37,001 nucleotides of DNA from positions 1 to 37,001 of the forward strand of contig CACNUI010000014.1 of assembly GCA_902623545.1 (NCBI GenBank), given 5' to 3'. Position 1 is the first letter of the stretch. Each line of letters begins with the position of its first letter. Below the pieces are notes generated by a model that had not been told where the DNA came from, did no database searches, and was given only the letters and a program-made list of their open reading frames with translations. Source of the stretch: an uncultured Alphaproteobacteria bacterium (lineage in GTDB: Bacteria; Pseudomonadota; Alphaproteobacteria; HIMB59; GCA-002718135). The position numbers were made by a program, and so were the translations under genes. Of this stretch, positions 8,079 through 19,800 are shown one piece after another.

Positions 8079-8164
8079 GGAGGGGTGGTCGAGTGGTTAA
8101 AGGCAGCGGACTGTAAATCCGCCCGCGTGAGCGTACGTAGGTTCGAATCCTACCCCCTCCACCA
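8079..8164 (+). tRNA. tRNA-Tyr (anticodon GUA)
   Basis: An 86-base class II tRNA with a long variable arm and encoded CCA. Acceptor GGAGGGG pairs with CCCCTCC, the anticodon loop CTGTAAA gives GUA (8113-8115), and the T arm is GTAGG/CCTAC. It is the first gene after the TTGACA promoter and is probably processed out of a transcript that continues through tRNA-Gly and tuf. Confidence 0.97.
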
Positions 8165-8221
8165 AATGGAGGTATAGGACTAAAGCAAAAAAAGTGAGTG
8201 CGTGATGCAGTCAGTTTAGTT

Positions 8222-8295
8222 GCGGGTGTAGCTTAGTGGTAAAGCTCCAGCCTTCCAAGCTGGCTACGAGGGTTCGATTCCCTTCACCCGCTCCA
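8222..8295 (+). tRNA. tRNA-Gly (anticodon UCC)
   Basis: A 74-base tRNA with encoded CCA. Acceptor GCGGGTG pairs with CACCCGC, the anticodon arm CCAGC/GCTGG encloses CTTCCAA, giving UCC for GGA/GGG glycine codons. It lies 57 bases after tRNA-Tyr and 25 bases before tuf, the same order as tyrU-glyT before tufB in E. coli. Confidence 0.97.
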
Positions 8296-8320
8296 TAACA
8301 AATAAATTGGGGTAAAAAAA

Positions 8321-9511
8321 ATGGCTAAAGCAAAATTCGAAAGAAATAAACCGCATTGTAATATCGGTACTGTTGGTCACGTTGACCATGGAAAAACTAC
8401 ATTAACAGCTGCTATAACAAAAATTTTAGCAGAGTCAGGTGGTGCAGAGTTTACAGATTACGCAAACATAGATAAAGCGCCTGAAGAAAGAGAGCGTGGA
8501 ATTACTATCTCTACAGCACACGTTGAATATGAGACAGAAAAAAGACATTACGCACACGTTGATTGCCCAGGCCACGCAGATTATGTTAAGAACATGATTA
8601 CTGGTGCAGCACAAATGGATGGTGGAATACTTGTCGTCAATGCAGCTGATGGACCAATGCCTCAAACTAGAGAACATATATTATTAGCAAGACAGGTTGG
8701 AGTACCTGCTTTAGTTGTTTACATGAATAAAGTTGATCAAGTTGACGACAAAGAATTAATTGATCTTGTTGAAATGGAAATTAGAGAGCTTTTAACATCT
8801 TATGAATTCCCTGGTGATACTATCCCAATCATTAAGGGTTCAGCTTTAGCAGCTCTAGAAGGAAGAGATGATGAAATTGGAAAAAATTCTATACTAGAAT
8901 TAATGAAAGCAGTTGACGAACATATACCACAGCCAAGTAGACCAATCGATCAACCTTTCTTAATGCCAGTGGAAGATGTATTTTCTATTTCTGGTAGAGG
9001 TACTGTTGTTACAGGACGTATTGAGCAAGGCCAAGTTAAAGTTGGTGAAGAAATTGAGATATTAGGTATAAGAGAGGCACAAAAAACAACTTGTACTGGT
9101 GTTGAAATGTTCAGAAAACTTTTAGACTCTGGAGAAGCTGGAGATAACGTTGGAGTACTACTTCGAGGAACAAAAAGAGAAGAAGTTGAGAGAGGTCAGG
9201 TTTTAGCTAAACCAGGCTCAATTAAACCTCATGTTAAATACAAAGCCGAAGCTTATGTTCTAAAAAAAGAGGAAGGTGGAAGACACACACCATTCTTTTC
9301 TAACTATAGACCACAATTTTATTTTAGAACTACTGATGTTACAGGTACAATTAAGTTACCAGAGGGAACGGAAATGGTAATGCCAGGAGACAATATCACA
9401 ATGGAAGTAACTCTGCTTTCTCCCATTGCAATGGATAAAGGATTAAAATTTGCAATTAGAGAAGGTGGCAGAACAGTTGGTGCGGGTGTTGTTGCTGAAA
9501 TTATTGAATAG
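8321..9511 (+). CDS. tuf: Elongation factor Tu
   Basis: EF-Tu brings aminoacyl-tRNA to the ribosome as a GTP complex. The 396-residue protein has the P-loop GHVDHGKT (residues 19-26), the switch I segment [14 protein letters not shown] of switch II, and NKVD for guanine recognition, then the two beta-barrel domains ending [16 protein letters not shown] just ahead of the ATG serves as ribosome binding site. It sits between tRNA-Gly and tRNA-Trp in what looks like one transcript. There is no second tuf after fusA, the position used in many proteobacteria. Confidence 0.99.
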   Translation: MAKAKFERNKPHCNIGTVGHVDHGKTTLTAAITKILAESGGAEFTDYANIDKAPEERERGITISTAHVEYETEKRHYAHVDCPGHADYVKNMITGAAQMDGGILVVNAADGPMPQTREHILLARQVGVPALVVYMNKVDQVDDKELIDLVEMEIRELLTSYEFPGDTIPIIKGSALAALEGRDDEIGKNSILELMKAVDEHIPQPSRPIDQPFLMPVEDVFSISGRGTVVTGRIEQGQVKVGEEIEILGIREAQKTTCTGVEMFRKLLDSGEAGDNVGVLLRGTKREEVERGQVLAKPGSIKPHVKYKAEAYVLKKEEGGRHTPFFSNYRPQFYFRTTDVTGTIKLPEGTEMVMPGDNITMEVTLLSPIAMDKGLKFAIREGGRTVGAGVVAEIIE

Positions 9512-9549
9512 TTTTAGAGACTGGCTTTACACAGGGTTGGTTACAAAAT

Positions 9550-9625
9550 AGGAGTGTAGCTCAACTGGTAGAGCACCGGTCTCCAAAACCGGGGGCTGCG
9601 GGTTCAAGTCCTGCCACTCCTGCCA
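9550..9625 (+). tRNA. tRNA-Trp (anticodon CCA)
   Basis: A 76-base tRNA with encoded CCA end. Acceptor AGGAGTG pairs with CACTCCT, the anticodon stem CCGGT/ACCGG encloses CTCCAAA, giving CCA for tryptophan. It lies 38 bases after tuf and 15 bases before secE; a tRNA-Trp at this place is common in proteobacteria. Confidence 0.97.
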
Positions 9626-9640
9626 TTTTGAAATGTTATT

Positions 9641-9856
9641 ATGAGTATAGAAAAGAAAAAAACATCACCTGCACTTTTTGTCCGACAAGTAAGACAAGAA
9701 ATGCAGAAGGTTACCTGGGCACAGAGGAGGGACACTTTTATCTCTTCTGGTATTGTTATTTTACTAATAATTTTGTTTTCACTTTTCTTTCTTTTAACTG
9801 ATCAAATTTGGTCATTCTTAATAAAAAAAATAATTGAAATTGGTTCAGGATTTTAA
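9641..9856 (+). CDS. secE: Preprotein translocase subunit SecE
   Basis: SecE clamps SecY in the inner-membrane protein-export channel. The 71-residue product is the short, single-span form: an amphipathic cytoplasmic helix with VRQEMQKVTWAQRRDT (conserved KVTWP-like motif, here with Ala for Pro) and one membrane segment at about residues 34-58. It immediately precedes nusG, with the stop codon directly abutting the nusG ATG. Confidence 0.95.
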   Translation: MSIEKKKTSPALFVRQVRQEMQKVTWAQRRDTFISSGIVILLIILFSLFFLLTDQIWSFLIKKIIEIGSGF

Positions 9857-10390
9857 ATGACTAAGGCAAGATGGTATGTTCTTCATGCATATTCTGGATA
9901 TGAAAAAAAAGTTGCAGACAGTATTGTTGATCAAGCAACTAAATTAGGCGTGAGTGAACATATTGAAGATATTTCAGTTCCTACACAAAATATTGTAGAA
10001 GTAAAAAGAGGGGTAAGGGTTAATACTGAGCGAAAAATTTTTCCTGGTTATATCTTAATAAAAATGAGTTTAAACGACGATACTTGGCATATAATAAAAA
10101 CTACACCTAAATTAAGTGGTTTTTTAGGCAACAAAGGTAAGCCAATACCAATCAGTAACTCTGAGGCTAAACGAATTTCTCAACAAGTAGTTGATGGTGT
10201 TGAAAAAACAAGGCCTGCAATAATGTACGATGTTGGAGAACAAGTTAAAGTCATTGATGGACCCTTTGCATCATTTAATGGTGAAATCGAACAGATTGAT
10301 GAAGAAAAAGCTAGACTTAGAGTTGCAGTTTCAATATTTGGTAGATCTACTCCAGTAGATCTAGATTACTCACAGGTAGAAAAGGTTTAA
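9857..10390 (+). CDS. nusG: Transcription termination/antitermination protein NusG
   Basis: NusG binds RNA polymerase, reduces pausing, and links it to Rho or to ribosomal protein S10. The 177-residue protein has the NGN domain opening [16 protein letters not shown], the segment [11 protein letters not shown], and a C-terminal KOW domain with [20 protein letters not shown]. Length and order match the family. It begins at the base after the secE stop, and rplK follows after four bases. Confidence 0.98.
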   Translation: MTKARWYVLHAYSGYEKKVADSIVDQATKLGVSEHIEDISVPTQNIVEVKRGVRVNTERKIFPGYILIKMSLNDDTWHIIKTTPKLSGFLGNKGKPIPISNSEAKRISQQVVDGVEKTRPAIMYDVGEQVKVIDGPFASFNGEIEQIDEEKARLRVAVSIFGRSTPVDLDYSQVEKV

Positions 10391-10394
10391 TAAT

Positions 10395-10823
10395 ATGGCT
10401 AAAGAAGTACTTGGTTTAATAAAATTGCAAATACCAGCAGGAGGGGCAAATCCATCTCCACCAGTAGGGCCTGCACTAGGTCAGAGAGGTTTAAATATAA
10501 TGGATTTTTGTAAAGCATTTAATGATAAAACAAAAAATTTGGAAAAGGGCGCTCCTATACCAGTTATTATTACTGCATACAAAGATAGAAGTTTCGACTT
10601 TGTAACAAAACTACCACCAGTTAGTTACTACTTGAAAAAAGCTGCTAAAATAAAAAAGGGCAATTCTACACCAGGAAGAACATTGGTAGGAAAAGTCACG
10701 ATAAGCGACATAGAAAAAATTGCAAAAGAAAAAATGGCAGATTTGAATGCAATTGATCTAGATGGAGCTGTAAATATGGTTAAGGGATCCGCAGTCTCTA
10801 TGGGAATGGAGGTTATAAGTTAA
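10395..10823 (+). CDS. rplK: 50S ribosomal protein L11
   Basis: L11 binds the GTPase-associated region of 23S rRNA together with L10 and L7/L12. The 142-residue protein carries the proline-rich N-terminal segment [19 protein letters not shown] and the C-terminal rRNA-binding domain with [16 protein letters not shown]. Its stop overlaps the rplA start by one base (TAATG), which supports coupled translation; in E. coli L1 represses both genes from a site near the start of rplK. Confidence 0.98.
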   Translation: MAKEVLGLIKLQIPAGGANPSPPVGPALGQRGLNIMDFCKAFNDKTKNLEKGAPIPVIITAYKDRSFDFVTKLPPVSYYLKKAAKIKKGNSTPGRTLVGKVTISDIEKIAKEKMADLNAIDLDGAVNMVKGSAVSMGMEVIS

Positions 10824-11512
10824 TGAAAATATCAAAAAATAGAAAAAAAATTTTAGAGAACCTAGATCTTGAAAAAATTTATGAACCCAACGAGGCAATT
10901 AAAATTCTAAAGGAAAAATCATTTGTAAAATTTAAAGAGACTATAGACGTAGCTGTTAATCTAAAAATAGATACTTCTAAAACAGATCAAAATGTTAAAG
11001 GTGTAATTAATCTACCAAATGGAACTGGTAAAGAAACTATAGTTGCTGTAATTTCTAGTGGTGATAAGTTAGATCAAGCTAAAGAAAATGGTGCAGATAT
11101 ATTTGGTGGTATAGATTTAATAGAAAAAATTTCTAATACAAAAATCAATTTTGATATATTAATTGCTTCACCCGACATGATGCCACAATTAAGTAAAGTT
11201 GCAAAAATACTAGGGCCTAAAGGTTTAATGCCCAATCCAAAACTTGGTACAGTAACCAATGATATTGGAGCTGCAGTAAAAGGTGCAAAATCTGGTCAAG
11301 TAAAGTTCAAAAATGACAAATCAGGTATTGTTCATGTAATTGCAGGAAAATTAGATTTTAAAGAAGAAGAAATTATTGAAAACTTAAAAACATTATATTC
11401 TTCCTTAGTTAAAAGTAAGCCAGACTCTGTTAAAGGCTCTTTTATAAAAAAAGTTACCATAGCTTCAACTATGGGAATTGGACTTCAAATTAATCAGGGT
11501 AGCCTGCGTTAA
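10823..11512 (+). CDS. rplA: 50S ribosomal protein L1
   Basis: L1 forms the mobile stalk near the ribosomal E site and in many bacteria represses its own operon. The 229-residue protein is full length, with LIASPDMMPQLSKVAKILGP and the L1 signature segment LMPNPKLGTVT, followed by the domain that holds KGSFIKKVTIASTMG. After its stop come 179 non-coding bases that form the L10 leader, so rplKA and rplJL are separately controlled. Confidence 0.98.
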   Translation: MKISKNRKKILENLDLEKIYEPNEAIKILKEKSFVKFKETIDVAVNLKIDTSKTDQNVKGVINLPNGTGKETIVAVISSGDKLDQAKENGADIFGGIDLIEKISNTKINFDILIASPDMMPQLSKVAKILGPKGLMPNPKLGTVTNDIGAAVKGAKSGQVKFKNDKSGIVHVIAGKLDFKEEEIIENLKTLYSSLVKSKPDSVKGSFIKKVTIASTMGIGLQINQGSLR

Positions 11513-11691
11513 TTGTCCAATTGATGGTCCTTGGACCATCACCTGTCAAAGACTGCAGGAGCGTAAGCTTAATTTCCTGCACAGACTGAAGTGAATCAAA
11601 GATTTGCTTCTTGGCAGGCAAAAGATTGATTTGATGAGCAAATTAATCTTAGCTAACATTAGATTGTATAATCTAATAAACCGAGGTTGAC
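11513..11691 (+). promoter_or_regulatory. L10 leader RNA controlling rplJ-rplL
   Basis: This gap folds into a series of hairpins. First is TGATGGTCC/GGACCATCA (11522-11541). Then comes a three-way junction: closing stem CCTGTC (11542-11547) with GGCAGG (11613-11618), enclosing GCAGGA/TCCTGC (11555-11580) and a 10-bp stem with an AAA loop (11588-11610). A 12-bp hairpin (11622-11650) and an 8-bp hairpin (11658-11677) follow, just ahead of the ribosome binding site GAGG (11683-11686). This layout matches the known L10 leader, bound by the L10-(L12)4 complex to repress translation. No T-run follows the last stem, which argues for translational rather than termination control. Confidence 0.85.
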
Positions 11692-12213
11692 GTGAAACGT
11701 TCTGAAAAAAAAGATTTTGTTGAAAACTTGAAAGATGACTTTTTAAAATCATCTTCAGTAATTGTGGCTCAATATTCTGGACTTACAGTTAATGAGACTG
11801 AAAACTTAAGAAAAGAAATGAGAGCTAGTGGTGCAAAATTTAAAGTAACAAAGAACAGACTCACTAAACTTGCTATATCTGAAACTCAATTCAAAGATAT
11901 GAAAGAACTTTTTGTTGGTCCTACTGCAATTGCATATTCAGAAGACCCTATTGCACCTGCAAAGGTTGCAGTTGATTTTGAAAAAAAATATGAAAGTTTT
12001 AAAATAATTGGCGGGGGTTATAATGGTGAAAAAATTGATAAAGAAAAAATCAACTTTCTTGCTAAACTTCCATCGCTTGATGAATTAAGAGGCAAGATAA
12101 TAGGTTTGTTATCTGCACCAGCTCAAAAGTTAGTATCTATAACGATTGAGCCTGGAACACAGATTTCAAGAATCTTATCAAGTAAGAGTAGCAATTCAAT
12201 AGAGTCGAACTAG
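11692..12213 (+). CDS. rplJ: 50S ribosomal protein L10
   Basis: L10 is the base of the ribosomal stalk and, with bound L12 dimers, the likely repressor of its own leader. The 173-residue protein starts at a GTG codon six bases after GAGG; this start gives the usual N terminus KRSEKKDFVENL. Conserved stretches are VAQYSGLTVNE, FKVTKNRLTKLA, and the C-terminal helix region that carries L7/L12. rplL follows after 18 bases with its own AGGAG site. Confidence 0.97.
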   Translation: MKRSEKKDFVENLKDDFLKSSSVIVAQYSGLTVNETENLRKEMRASGAKFKVTKNRLTKLAISETQFKDMKELFVGPTAIAYSEDPIAPAKVAVDFEKKYESFKIIGGGYNGEKIDKEKINFLAKLPSLDELRGKIIGLLSAPAQKLVSITIEPGTQISRILSSKSSNSIESN

Positions 12214-12231
12214 GTTAATAAGGAGAAGTAA

Positions 12232-12606
12232 ATGGCTGATTTAAATAAAATTGTTGAAGATCTATCTTCCTTAACTGTTCTTGAAGCTGCTGAATTAAGT
12301 AAAATGCTTGAAGAAAAGTGGGGAGTATCAGCTGCAGCACCTGTAGCTGTGGCAGCAGCTCCTGCAGCAGGTGGTGAGGCCCCAGCTGAGGAAAAATCTG
12401 AATTTGATGTTGTCTTAGCTGAGGCAGGATCAAATAAAATTGCTGTAATCAAGGAAGTAAGAACTATAACTGGTTTAGGTCTTAAAGAAGCAAAAGATCT
12501 TGTTGAAGGAGCTCCAAAGCCTCTGAAACAAGGTGTAAAGAAAGAAGATGCGGAAACAATGAAAAAAGCTCTTGAGGCCGCTGGTGCAAAGGTTGAACTA
12601 AAATAA
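12232..12606 (+). CDS. rplL: 50S ribosomal protein L7/L12
   Basis: L7/L12 is the flexible multi-copy stalk protein that recruits elongation factors. The 124-residue product has the N-terminal dimerisation domain, an Ala-rich hinge around residues 37-52, and the factor-binding domain with [25 protein letters not shown] clear AGGAG precedes the ATG. The very regular GCT/GCA codons of the hinge create long open frames on the other strand that are not genes. A hairpin follows before rpoB. Confidence 0.98.
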   Translation: MADLNKIVEDLSSLTVLEAAELSKMLEEKWGVSAAAPVAVAAAPAAGGEAPAEEKSEFDVVLAEAGSNKIAVIKEVRTITGLGLKEAKDLVEGAPKPLKQGVKKEDAETMKKALEAAGAKVELK

Positions 12607-12612
12607 TTAAAC

Positions 12613-12635
12613 AAGGCCTCTTTTTTTGAGGCCTT
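12613..12635 (+). terminator. rplL-rpoB intergenic attenuator hairpin
   Basis: AAGGCCTC (12613-12620) and GAGGCCTT (12628-12635) form a perfect 8-bp stem around a loop of seven T. No T-run follows the stem, so it is more likely a partial attenuator or RNA-processing site than a full stop. E. coli also has an attenuator and an RNase III site between rplL and rpoB, where it sets the ratio of ribosomal protein to polymerase. Confidence 0.65.
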
Positions 12636-12653
12636 TACTACAAAGGGAGTTGA

Positions 12654-15600
12654 ATGAGTCTAGATCACATTAATAGTAAAAAAATAAGAAAATCTTTTGG
12701 CAAAATACCTTTAGTAACTTCGCTACCAAATTTAATTGAGGTGCAAAAAAGATCTTTTGATAGTTTTTTACAATTAAAAGTTGAACCAGAAAAAAGACAC
12801 AACTCTGGATTACATGCAATTTTCAAATCTGTTTTCCCAATTAATGATTATGCCGAAAGAGCAACTGTAGACTACGTAAGTTATAATTTAGGCATACCTA
12901 AATATGATGTAGAGGAATGTAATCAACGTGGTATGACTTATGGAGCACCCCTTCTGGTAAATTTCAGATTAATTATATGGGATATAGATGAAATAGCTGG
13001 AACAAAATCTGTAAGAGATATTAAAGAGCAGGAAGTATACATGGGTGACATACCTTTAATGACTAAGAATGCAACCTTTGTTGTAAATGGAACTGAGAGA
13101 GTAGTAGTAAGTCAAATGCATAGATCTCCTGGTGTCTTCTTTGATCACGACTATGGCAAAACCCATGCAAGTGGAAAATATTTATTCAATTCAAGAATTA
13201 TTCCATATAGAGGCTCTTGGTTGGATTTTGAACATGATGCAAAAAATAACATTCACGCAAGAATTGATAGAAAAAGAAAATTTCCTGTAACTACTCTACT
13301 TAAATGTCTTTTGAGTAACGATTCAGCTAGCTATCTTGCTGAGTGTGAGAAAAATAAGATTGAAGCTGATCCAAAAAAAATAATGGGTATGACTGCGGAA
13401 GAGATTCTTCAAATTTTCTATGATAATGTACTCTATAAGAAAAATGACTATGGATGGCAATTTAAAGAAGACCTAGCTTTTTTCAAGGGTAAAATATTAA
13501 ATTTTGATCTTATTGATTCTAAAAATGGAAAAGTTTTAATTACTAAAGGTACAAAAATTAATCAACGTTTGTTAAATGATTTAAAAAAGAAAAATATCTT
13601 AAGTTTAACAATAGAAGAAGAATCTTTAATAGGTCAATATATAGCTTCTGATATAATTGATGAAAAATCTGGAAAAATATATTTTGAAGCTGGTTATGAA
13701 ATTGATGAAATTTTTATTGACTTTATCAATGAACATAAATTAACTAAAATAGATATTCTAAAAGTAGACAATATTGAAATTGGCTCTTATATACGAAGCA
13801 CACTACAATTAGACAAAGCTAGATCAAGAGAAGAAGCTTTGTTTGAAGTGTTTAAAATATTAAGACCTGGCGAACCTCCAACAATTGAGACTGCTGAGAC
13901 TTTATTCAATAATTTATTTTTTAATTCTGACAGGTATGACTTATCATCTGTTGGTAGATTAAAAATTAACTCAAAATTTAAAAAAGATACAAATATTGAC
14001 CAGAGAGTTTTAGACAAAAGTGATATTGTTGATGTTATAAAACATATGCATAACTTAATAGATGGTAAGGGTGAAATTGATGATATTGATCATTTAGCTA
14101 ATAGAAGGGTTAGATCAGTTGGAGAGCTTCTAGAGAATCAATACAGAATTGGTTTATTAAAAATGGATAGAGCAATAAAAGAAAGATTAAGTTCTCTTGA
14201 AGTCGATAATATTATGCCTCAAGACATAGTGAATGCGAAACCTGTTGTTGCATCAGTTAAAGAATTTTTTGGTCTTAGCCAATTAAGTCAGTTTATGGAT
14301 CAAACTAACCCATTAAGTGAAATTACTCATAAAAGAAGAGTTTCAGCATTAGGACCTGGCGGTTTAAATAGAGAAAGAGCTGGGTTTGAAGTTAGAGATG
14401 TGCACCAAACACATTATGGCAGAATTTGTCCTATTGAAACACCAGAAGGTGCAAACATTGGTTTAATTAATAGCCTAGCCTCATATTCTAGAATAAACCA
14501 ATATGGCTTTATAGAAACACCTTACAGAATTGTAACAAATGGTAAAGTATCAGATAGAGTAGTTTACCTAAGTGCTATAGATGAGGAAGATTTTGTAATT
14601 GCACAAGCAAATGCAGAAATCGATTCAACAAAAAAATTTAAAAATGAGATTGTTAGTTGTAGAAAAAATGGAGAATTTATTAACGCAAACGTTGATGCAA
14701 TAGACTTAATGGATGTTTCTCCTCAGCAACTAGTTTCAGTTGCTTCATCATTAATACCTTTTTTAGAAAATGATGATGCAAATAGAGCTTTAATGGGATC
14801 AAATATGATGAGACAAGCTGTACCTTTAATTAAACCTAAGGCTCCTTTGGTTGGAACTGGTATGGAATATACGGTAGCCAAAGATAGTGGATCAACTCTT
14901 GTTGCAAAGAGAGAAGGAGTTGTTGATCAACTTGACGCCAATAGAATTGTTATAAGAGTTACAGATAAAAAAGATACATCTCTTAATAAAATTGATATTT
15001 ATAATCTGTTGAAGTTCCAAAGATCAAATCAAAATACATGTATTAGTCAGCGTCCACTTGTAAGTGTCGGTGATAAAGTAGAAAAAAATCAAGTTATAGC
15101 AGATGGGCCTGCAACTGAATTAGGTGAACTAGCTCTTGGACGAAATGTTTTAGCGGCATTTATGCCATGGAACGGATACAATTTTGAGGACTCAATATTA
15201 ATATCTGAAAAAGTTGTACAGGATGATGTATTTACTTCTATACATGTTGAGGAATTTGAAGTCATGTCTAGAGATACTAAGTTAGGACCAGAAGAAATTA
15301 CAAGAGACATTCCAAACGCTAGTGAAGAAATGCTTATTAATCTTGATGAAACTGGGATTGTCTATATAGGAGCTGAGGTTTCCTCTGGCGATATATTAGT
15401 AGGTAAAGTGACTCCAAAAGGTGAGTCACCTATGACTCCTGAAGAAAAATTATTAAGAGCAATTTTTGGAGAAAAAGCTGCTGATGTTAAAGACACTAGT
15501 TTGAGAGTACCTCCAGGAGTTAAGGGCACAATTGTTGAAATTAGAGTTTTTTCTAGAAGGGGTATAGAAAAAGATGAAAGAGCAATTAGCATTGAAAATC

Positions 15601-16859
15601 ACCAAATTGAAATTATTGCTAGAGATAGGGACGACGAACTTAAGATATTAGAAAAAAGCTTTGGTAATCTTCTTAAAGAATTACTAACTGGTAAAACTTA
15701 TGTATCAGGAAATGATAATTTCAAGAAGAGTTCAACAATTAAATATGATGACCTTGAAAATCTAAATTTATCAGAACTGTTAAAAATAAATATTAGTGAA
15801 GAAAAATCTAATCAACAAATTGAGTCATTAGTAAAAAATTATGAAAATCAATTGGGTAACATTAATCAAAAATTTGAAAACAAAATAGATAAAATTCAAA
15901 GTGGTGATGAGCTATTGCCAGGGGTTTTAAAATTAATTAAGGTGTTTATAGCAGTTAAAAGAAAGTTGCAGCCAGGAGATAAAATGGCAGGACGACATGG
16001 TAATAAAGGTGTTATATCAAAAATATGTCCAGTTGAAGACATGCCATATTTAGAAGATGGAACACCAGTAGATATTGTACTAAATCCTCTTGGTGTTCCA
16101 AGTAGAATGAATATTGGACAAATATTAGAGACACATTTAGGTTGGGCATCTGCATCTCTAGGCAAACAAGTAAATTCAATGATTGTTAAAATGCAAGAAG
16201 AGGGACAAACTAAAGACCTTAAAAATAAACTCATTGACATTTATGATGATAAATCACACCAACAAATTATTGAAAAAATGGATGATGATCAAATACTTGA
16301 GCTAGCAGATAATCTTAAAGACGGAATTCCATTCGCCACTCCAGTTTTTGATGGTGCCAAAGAAAAGGATATAACTTCCCTTTTAGATAAATCAGGAGTT
16401 TCTGTAACAGGACAGGAAGTTCTTTACGATGGTGTTACAGGTCAAAAATTTGAGAGACCCGTAACCGTTGGATATATGTATATGCTTAAACTTCATCATC
16501 TTGTAGATGAAAAAATACATGCCAGATCTATTGGACCATATAGCCTAGTTACTCAACAGCCCTTAGGAGGAAAGGCACAATTTGGTGGTCAAAGATTTGG
16601 AGAAATGGAAGTTTGGGCTTTAGAAGCATATGGAGCTGCATATACCTTGCAAGAAATACTCACTATTAAATCAGATGATGTAGCTGGAAGAACTAAAGTA
16701 TATGAATCTATTGTTAAAGGAGATAATAATTTTGAATCAGGTACACCAGAATCATTTAATGTAATGGTAAAAGAATTAAGATCTCTTGGATTAAACTTAG
16801 AATATAAAGAAAATTTAAAAGAAAATAATTTAAATAACTTGATAGGTGTGAATGAATAA
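12654..16859 (+). CDS. rpoB: DNA-directed RNA polymerase beta subunit
   Basis: The beta subunit forms one pincer of RNA polymerase and much of its active site. At 1401 residues it is in the alphaproteobacterial range. The rifampicin-binding cluster is intact: [20 protein letters not shown], with Asp549, His559 and Ser564 at the places of E. coli D516, H526 and S531, so the sequence looks drug-sensitive. Other conserved stretches are [33 protein letters not shown] sequence around residue 840, [11 protein letters not shown], and [24 protein letters not shown] near the C terminus. GGGAG precedes the ATG. The last eight bases overlap rpoC. Confidence 0.99.
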   Translation: MSLDHINSKKIRKSFGKIPLVTSLPNLIEVQKRSFDSFLQLKVEPEKRHNSGLHAIFKSVFPINDYAERATVDYVSYNLGIPKYDVEECNQRGMTYGAPLLVNFRLIIWDIDEIAGTKSVRDIKEQEVYMGDIPLMTKNATFVVNGTERVVVSQMHRSPGVFFDHDYGKTHASGKYLFNSRIIPYRGSWLDFEHDAKNNIHARIDRKRKFPVTTLLKCLLSNDSASYLAECEKNKIEADPKKIMGMTAEEILQIFYDNVLYKKNDYGWQFKEDLAFFKGKILNFDLIDSKNGKVLITKGTKINQRLLNDLKKKNILSLTIEEESLIGQYIASDIIDEKSGKIYFEAGYEIDEIFIDFINEHKLTKIDILKVDNIEIGSYIRSTLQLDKARSREEALFEVFKILRPGEPPTIETAETLFNNLFFNSDRYDLSSVGRLKINSKFKKDTNIDQRVLDKSDIVDVIKHMHNLIDGKGEIDDIDHLANRRVRSVGELLENQYRIGLLKMDRAIKERLSSLEVDNIMPQDIVNAKPVVASVKEFFGLSQLSQFMDQTNPLSEITHKRRVSALGPGGLNRERAGFEVRDVHQTHYGRICPIETPEGANIGLINSLASYSRINQYGFIETPYRIVTNGKVSDRVVYLSAIDEEDFVIAQANAEIDSTKKFKNEIVSCRKNGEFINANVDAIDLMDVSPQQLVSVASSLIPFLENDDANRALMGSNMMRQAVPLIKPKAPLVGTGMEYTVAKDSGSTLVAKREGVVDQLDANRIVIRVTDKKDTSLNKIDIYNLLKFQRSNQNTCISQRPLVSVGDKVEKNQVIADGPATELGELALGRNVLAAFMPWNGYNFEDSILISEKVVQDDVFTSIHVEEFEVMSRDTKLGPEEITRDIPNASEEMLINLDETGIVYIGAEVSSGDILVGKVTPKGESPMTPEEKLLRAIFGEKAADVKDTSLRVPPGVKGTIVEIRVFSRRGIEKDERAISIENHQIEIIARDRDDELKILEKSFGNLLKELLTGKTYVSGNDNFKKSSTIKYDDLENLNLSELLKINISEEKSNQQIESLVKNYENQLGNINQKFENKIDKIQSGDELLPGVLKLIKVFIAVKRKLQPGDKMAGRHGNKGVISKICPVEDMPYLEDGTPVDIVLNPLGVPSRMNIGQILETHLGWASASLGKQVNSMIVKMQEEGQTKDLKNKLIDIYDDKSHQQIIEKMDDDQILELADNLKDGIPFATPVFDGAKEKDITSLLDKSGVSVTGQEVLYDGVTGQKFERPVTVGYMYMLKLHHLVDEKIHARSIGPYSLVTQQPLGGKAQFGGQRFGEMEVWALEAYGAAYTLQEILTIKSDDVAGRTKVYESIVKGDNNFESGTPESFNVMVKELRSLGLNLEYKENLKENNLNNLIGVNE

Positions 16860-19800
16860 AGAGCTAACAAATATTTTTAATCAAAACCTAGGTGTTCAAA
16901 ACTTTAATAGTCTTAAGATTGGAATAGCAAGCCCGGAAGATATTAGATCATGGTCATTTGGAGAAATTAAGAAACCTGAAACTATTAATTATAGAACTTT
17001 TAAGCCTGAAAAGGATGGACTTTTTTGTTCCAGAATATTTGGTCCAGTTAAAGACTATGAATGTCTTTGTGGAAAATACAAAAGAATGAAATTCAGAGGT
17101 ATTATTTGTGAAAAATGTGGAGTTGAGGTAACCCTATCAAAAGTGAGAAGAGATAGAATGGGGCATATTGAGCTTGCTGCTCCAGTATCACATATTTGGT
17201 TTATGAAATCTCTCCCAAGTAGAATTGCAACACTTTTAGATATGACAATAAAAAACCTTGAAAAAGTTTTATATTTTGAACAATTTATAGTTGTTGAACC
17301 TGGACTTACAGATTTAAAAAAGGGAGATATAATCTCAGAAGAACAATACATAGATTATCAGGATGAATATGGCGAGGACTCCTTTAGTGCAGCAATAGGA
17401 GCTGAAGCAATAGAACAAATGCTGTTAAATATTGATTTAGACGCTGACTATAAGCAACTTAAAATAGAATTAACTGAAACCAAATCTGAATTAAAGAAAA
17501 CAAAGCTAACTAAGAGAATAAAACTTATTGAGTCTTTTTTAATTTCAAAAAATAAACCTGAATGGATGATTTTAAGAGTTTTACCAGTTATTCCTCCGGA
17601 ACTTAGACCACTTGTTCCTCTTGATGGAGGTAGATTTGCAACAAGTGACCTTAATGATTTATATAGAAGAGTAATTAATAGAAATAATCGATTGAAAAGA
17701 TTAATAGATTTAAGAGCACCTGATATCATTATTAGAAATGAAAAAAGAATGCTACAAGAATCTGTAGACGCATTATTTGATAATGGAAGAAGAGGCAGAG
17801 TAATTACTTCAACAAATAAACGCCCTTTAAAATCACTATCTGATATGCTTAAGGGTAAGCAAGGTAGGTTTAGGCAAAACCTTTTAGGAAAAAGAGTAGA
17901 TTACTCTGGAAGATCTGTAATTGTAGTTGGCCCTAATTTAAAGCTACATCAATGTGGTATTCCAAAAAAAATGGCTCTAGAACTATTTAAACCATTTATA
18001 TTTCATAAACTCGATATTTACGGTTGGGCTAATACAATAAAAGCTGCAAAAAAACTTGTTGAAAAAGAAGATCCAAGAGTTTGGGATATTTTAGAAGAAG
18101 TAATTAGAGAACACCCTGTTTTACTAAACAGAGCTCCCACTCTTCATAGATTAGGTATACAGGCATTTGAGCCTATTTTAATCGAAGGTAAATCAATTCA
18201 ACTTCACCCTTTAGTTTGTACAGCATTTAACGCTGACTTTGATGGTGATCAAATGGCAGTGCACGTACCATTAAGTTTAGAATCTCAACTCGAAGCTAGG
18301 GTTTTGATGATGAGTACAAATAATATTCTTTCACCCTCAAGTGGTAAACCGATAATAGTACCATCACAAGATATAGTTTTAGGTATTTATTATTTATCAG
18401 TTCTTAGAAAAAACCAGAAAGGTGAAGGCCGATTCTTTATTGATCTTAATGAAATTTTAAAGGCTCTTGAAAATCAAGATATCAGTCTTCATACAAGAAT
18501 TTTTACAAGAATTAAAAATTTTAATGGTATTTTAGAAAAGGTTGAAACTACACCTGGTAGAATGATACTTGGAAATAACTTACCTAAAAATGAAAATATT
18601 AATTTCGATATGGTAAACAAAGTTCTAACTAAAAAAGAAGTAAGTAATATAATTGACAATGTCTATAGATTTTGTGGTCAAAAAGAAACTGTGTTATTTG
18701 CAGATCATATAATGCAAGTAGGCTTCAAATATGCAGCTATAGCAGGTATTTCATTTGGTAAGGATGATCTAATTATACCTGAGGATAAACAAAAACTTTT
18801 GGACGAGACTCAGGTGAAGGTTCAAGAGTACGAAAGTCAATACCAGGATGGCTTAATTACTCAAGGTGAAAAATACAATAAGGTTGTTGATGCTTGGTCT
18901 GAATGCACTAATAAAGTTGCTGATAAAATGCTTGAGGTGATATCATCACCAAATGATAACCAGCCAATAAACTCAGTTTATATGATGGCTCATTCAGGAG
19001 CTAGAGGTTCGGCTGCTCAATTAAAACAGCTTTCAGGAATGAGAGGATTAATGGCAAAACCCTCCGGAGAAATTATTGAAAATCCAATAAAATCCAATTT
19101 TAAAGAGGGTTTATCTGTCTTGGAGTATTTTACATCTACACACGGTGCAAGAAAAGGTCTTGCTGATACTGCTTTAAAGACTGCAAGTAGTGGTTATCTA
19201 ACTAGAAGGTTAGTAGATGTTGCTCAAGATGCTGTAATTAGAGAAGATGATTGTGGAACCAAAAATGGGGTTATGGTTGAGGAAATTATTGAATCCGGAA
19301 ACATTACTTCGAAACTATCTGAAAGAATTCTAGGAAGAACACCAGTAGATGACATACTCGACGAAAGCAGTAATATTATTGTAAAAAATGGTGAAATTAT
19401 TTCTGAACAAGTATTAGAAAAAATTTCTAAATTAGGAATAAGATCGTTAAAAATAAGATCTGTGTTAACCTGTGAGACTGAAGATGGGATTTGTGCAAAA
19501 TGTTATGGTAGAGATTTAGCAAGAGGAACTCCAGTAAATATTGGAGAAGCAGTAGGTATTATTGCTGCACAATCTATTGGTGAACCTGGTACACAATTAA
19601 CAATGAGAACGTTTCATATTGGAGGAGCTGCAAGTTCTTCCGTTGAACAATCAAATGCAGTCGCGCCTATAGAAGGTAAAATAAAACTCGAGAATGTGAG
19701 AATTATTGAAGACAAGTTTAAAAGTAAAGTAGTATTTAGTAGAAATGCTAAAATTAAAATTCTTGAAGATAGTGATGAAAAATTTTCTACTTATATTCCT

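Noticed and set aside
11546..11752. Minus-strand frame over the L10 leader and rplJ start
   Set aside because: The region is explained by paired RNA stems; the frame has no start signal and crosses a known gene start.
12210..12614. Long open frames on the minus strand opposite rplL
   Set aside because: They arise from the Ala-rich codon pattern of the L7/L12 hinge, have low-complexity Ala/Ser/Pro or Gln/Leu translations, no ribosome binding site, and overlap a certain gene completely.
13000..16859. Rifampicin or streptomycin resistance changes in rpoB and rpsL
   Set aside because: The key residues (RpoB Asp549, His559, Ser564; S12 Lys43, Lys88) match the sensitive wild-type state.
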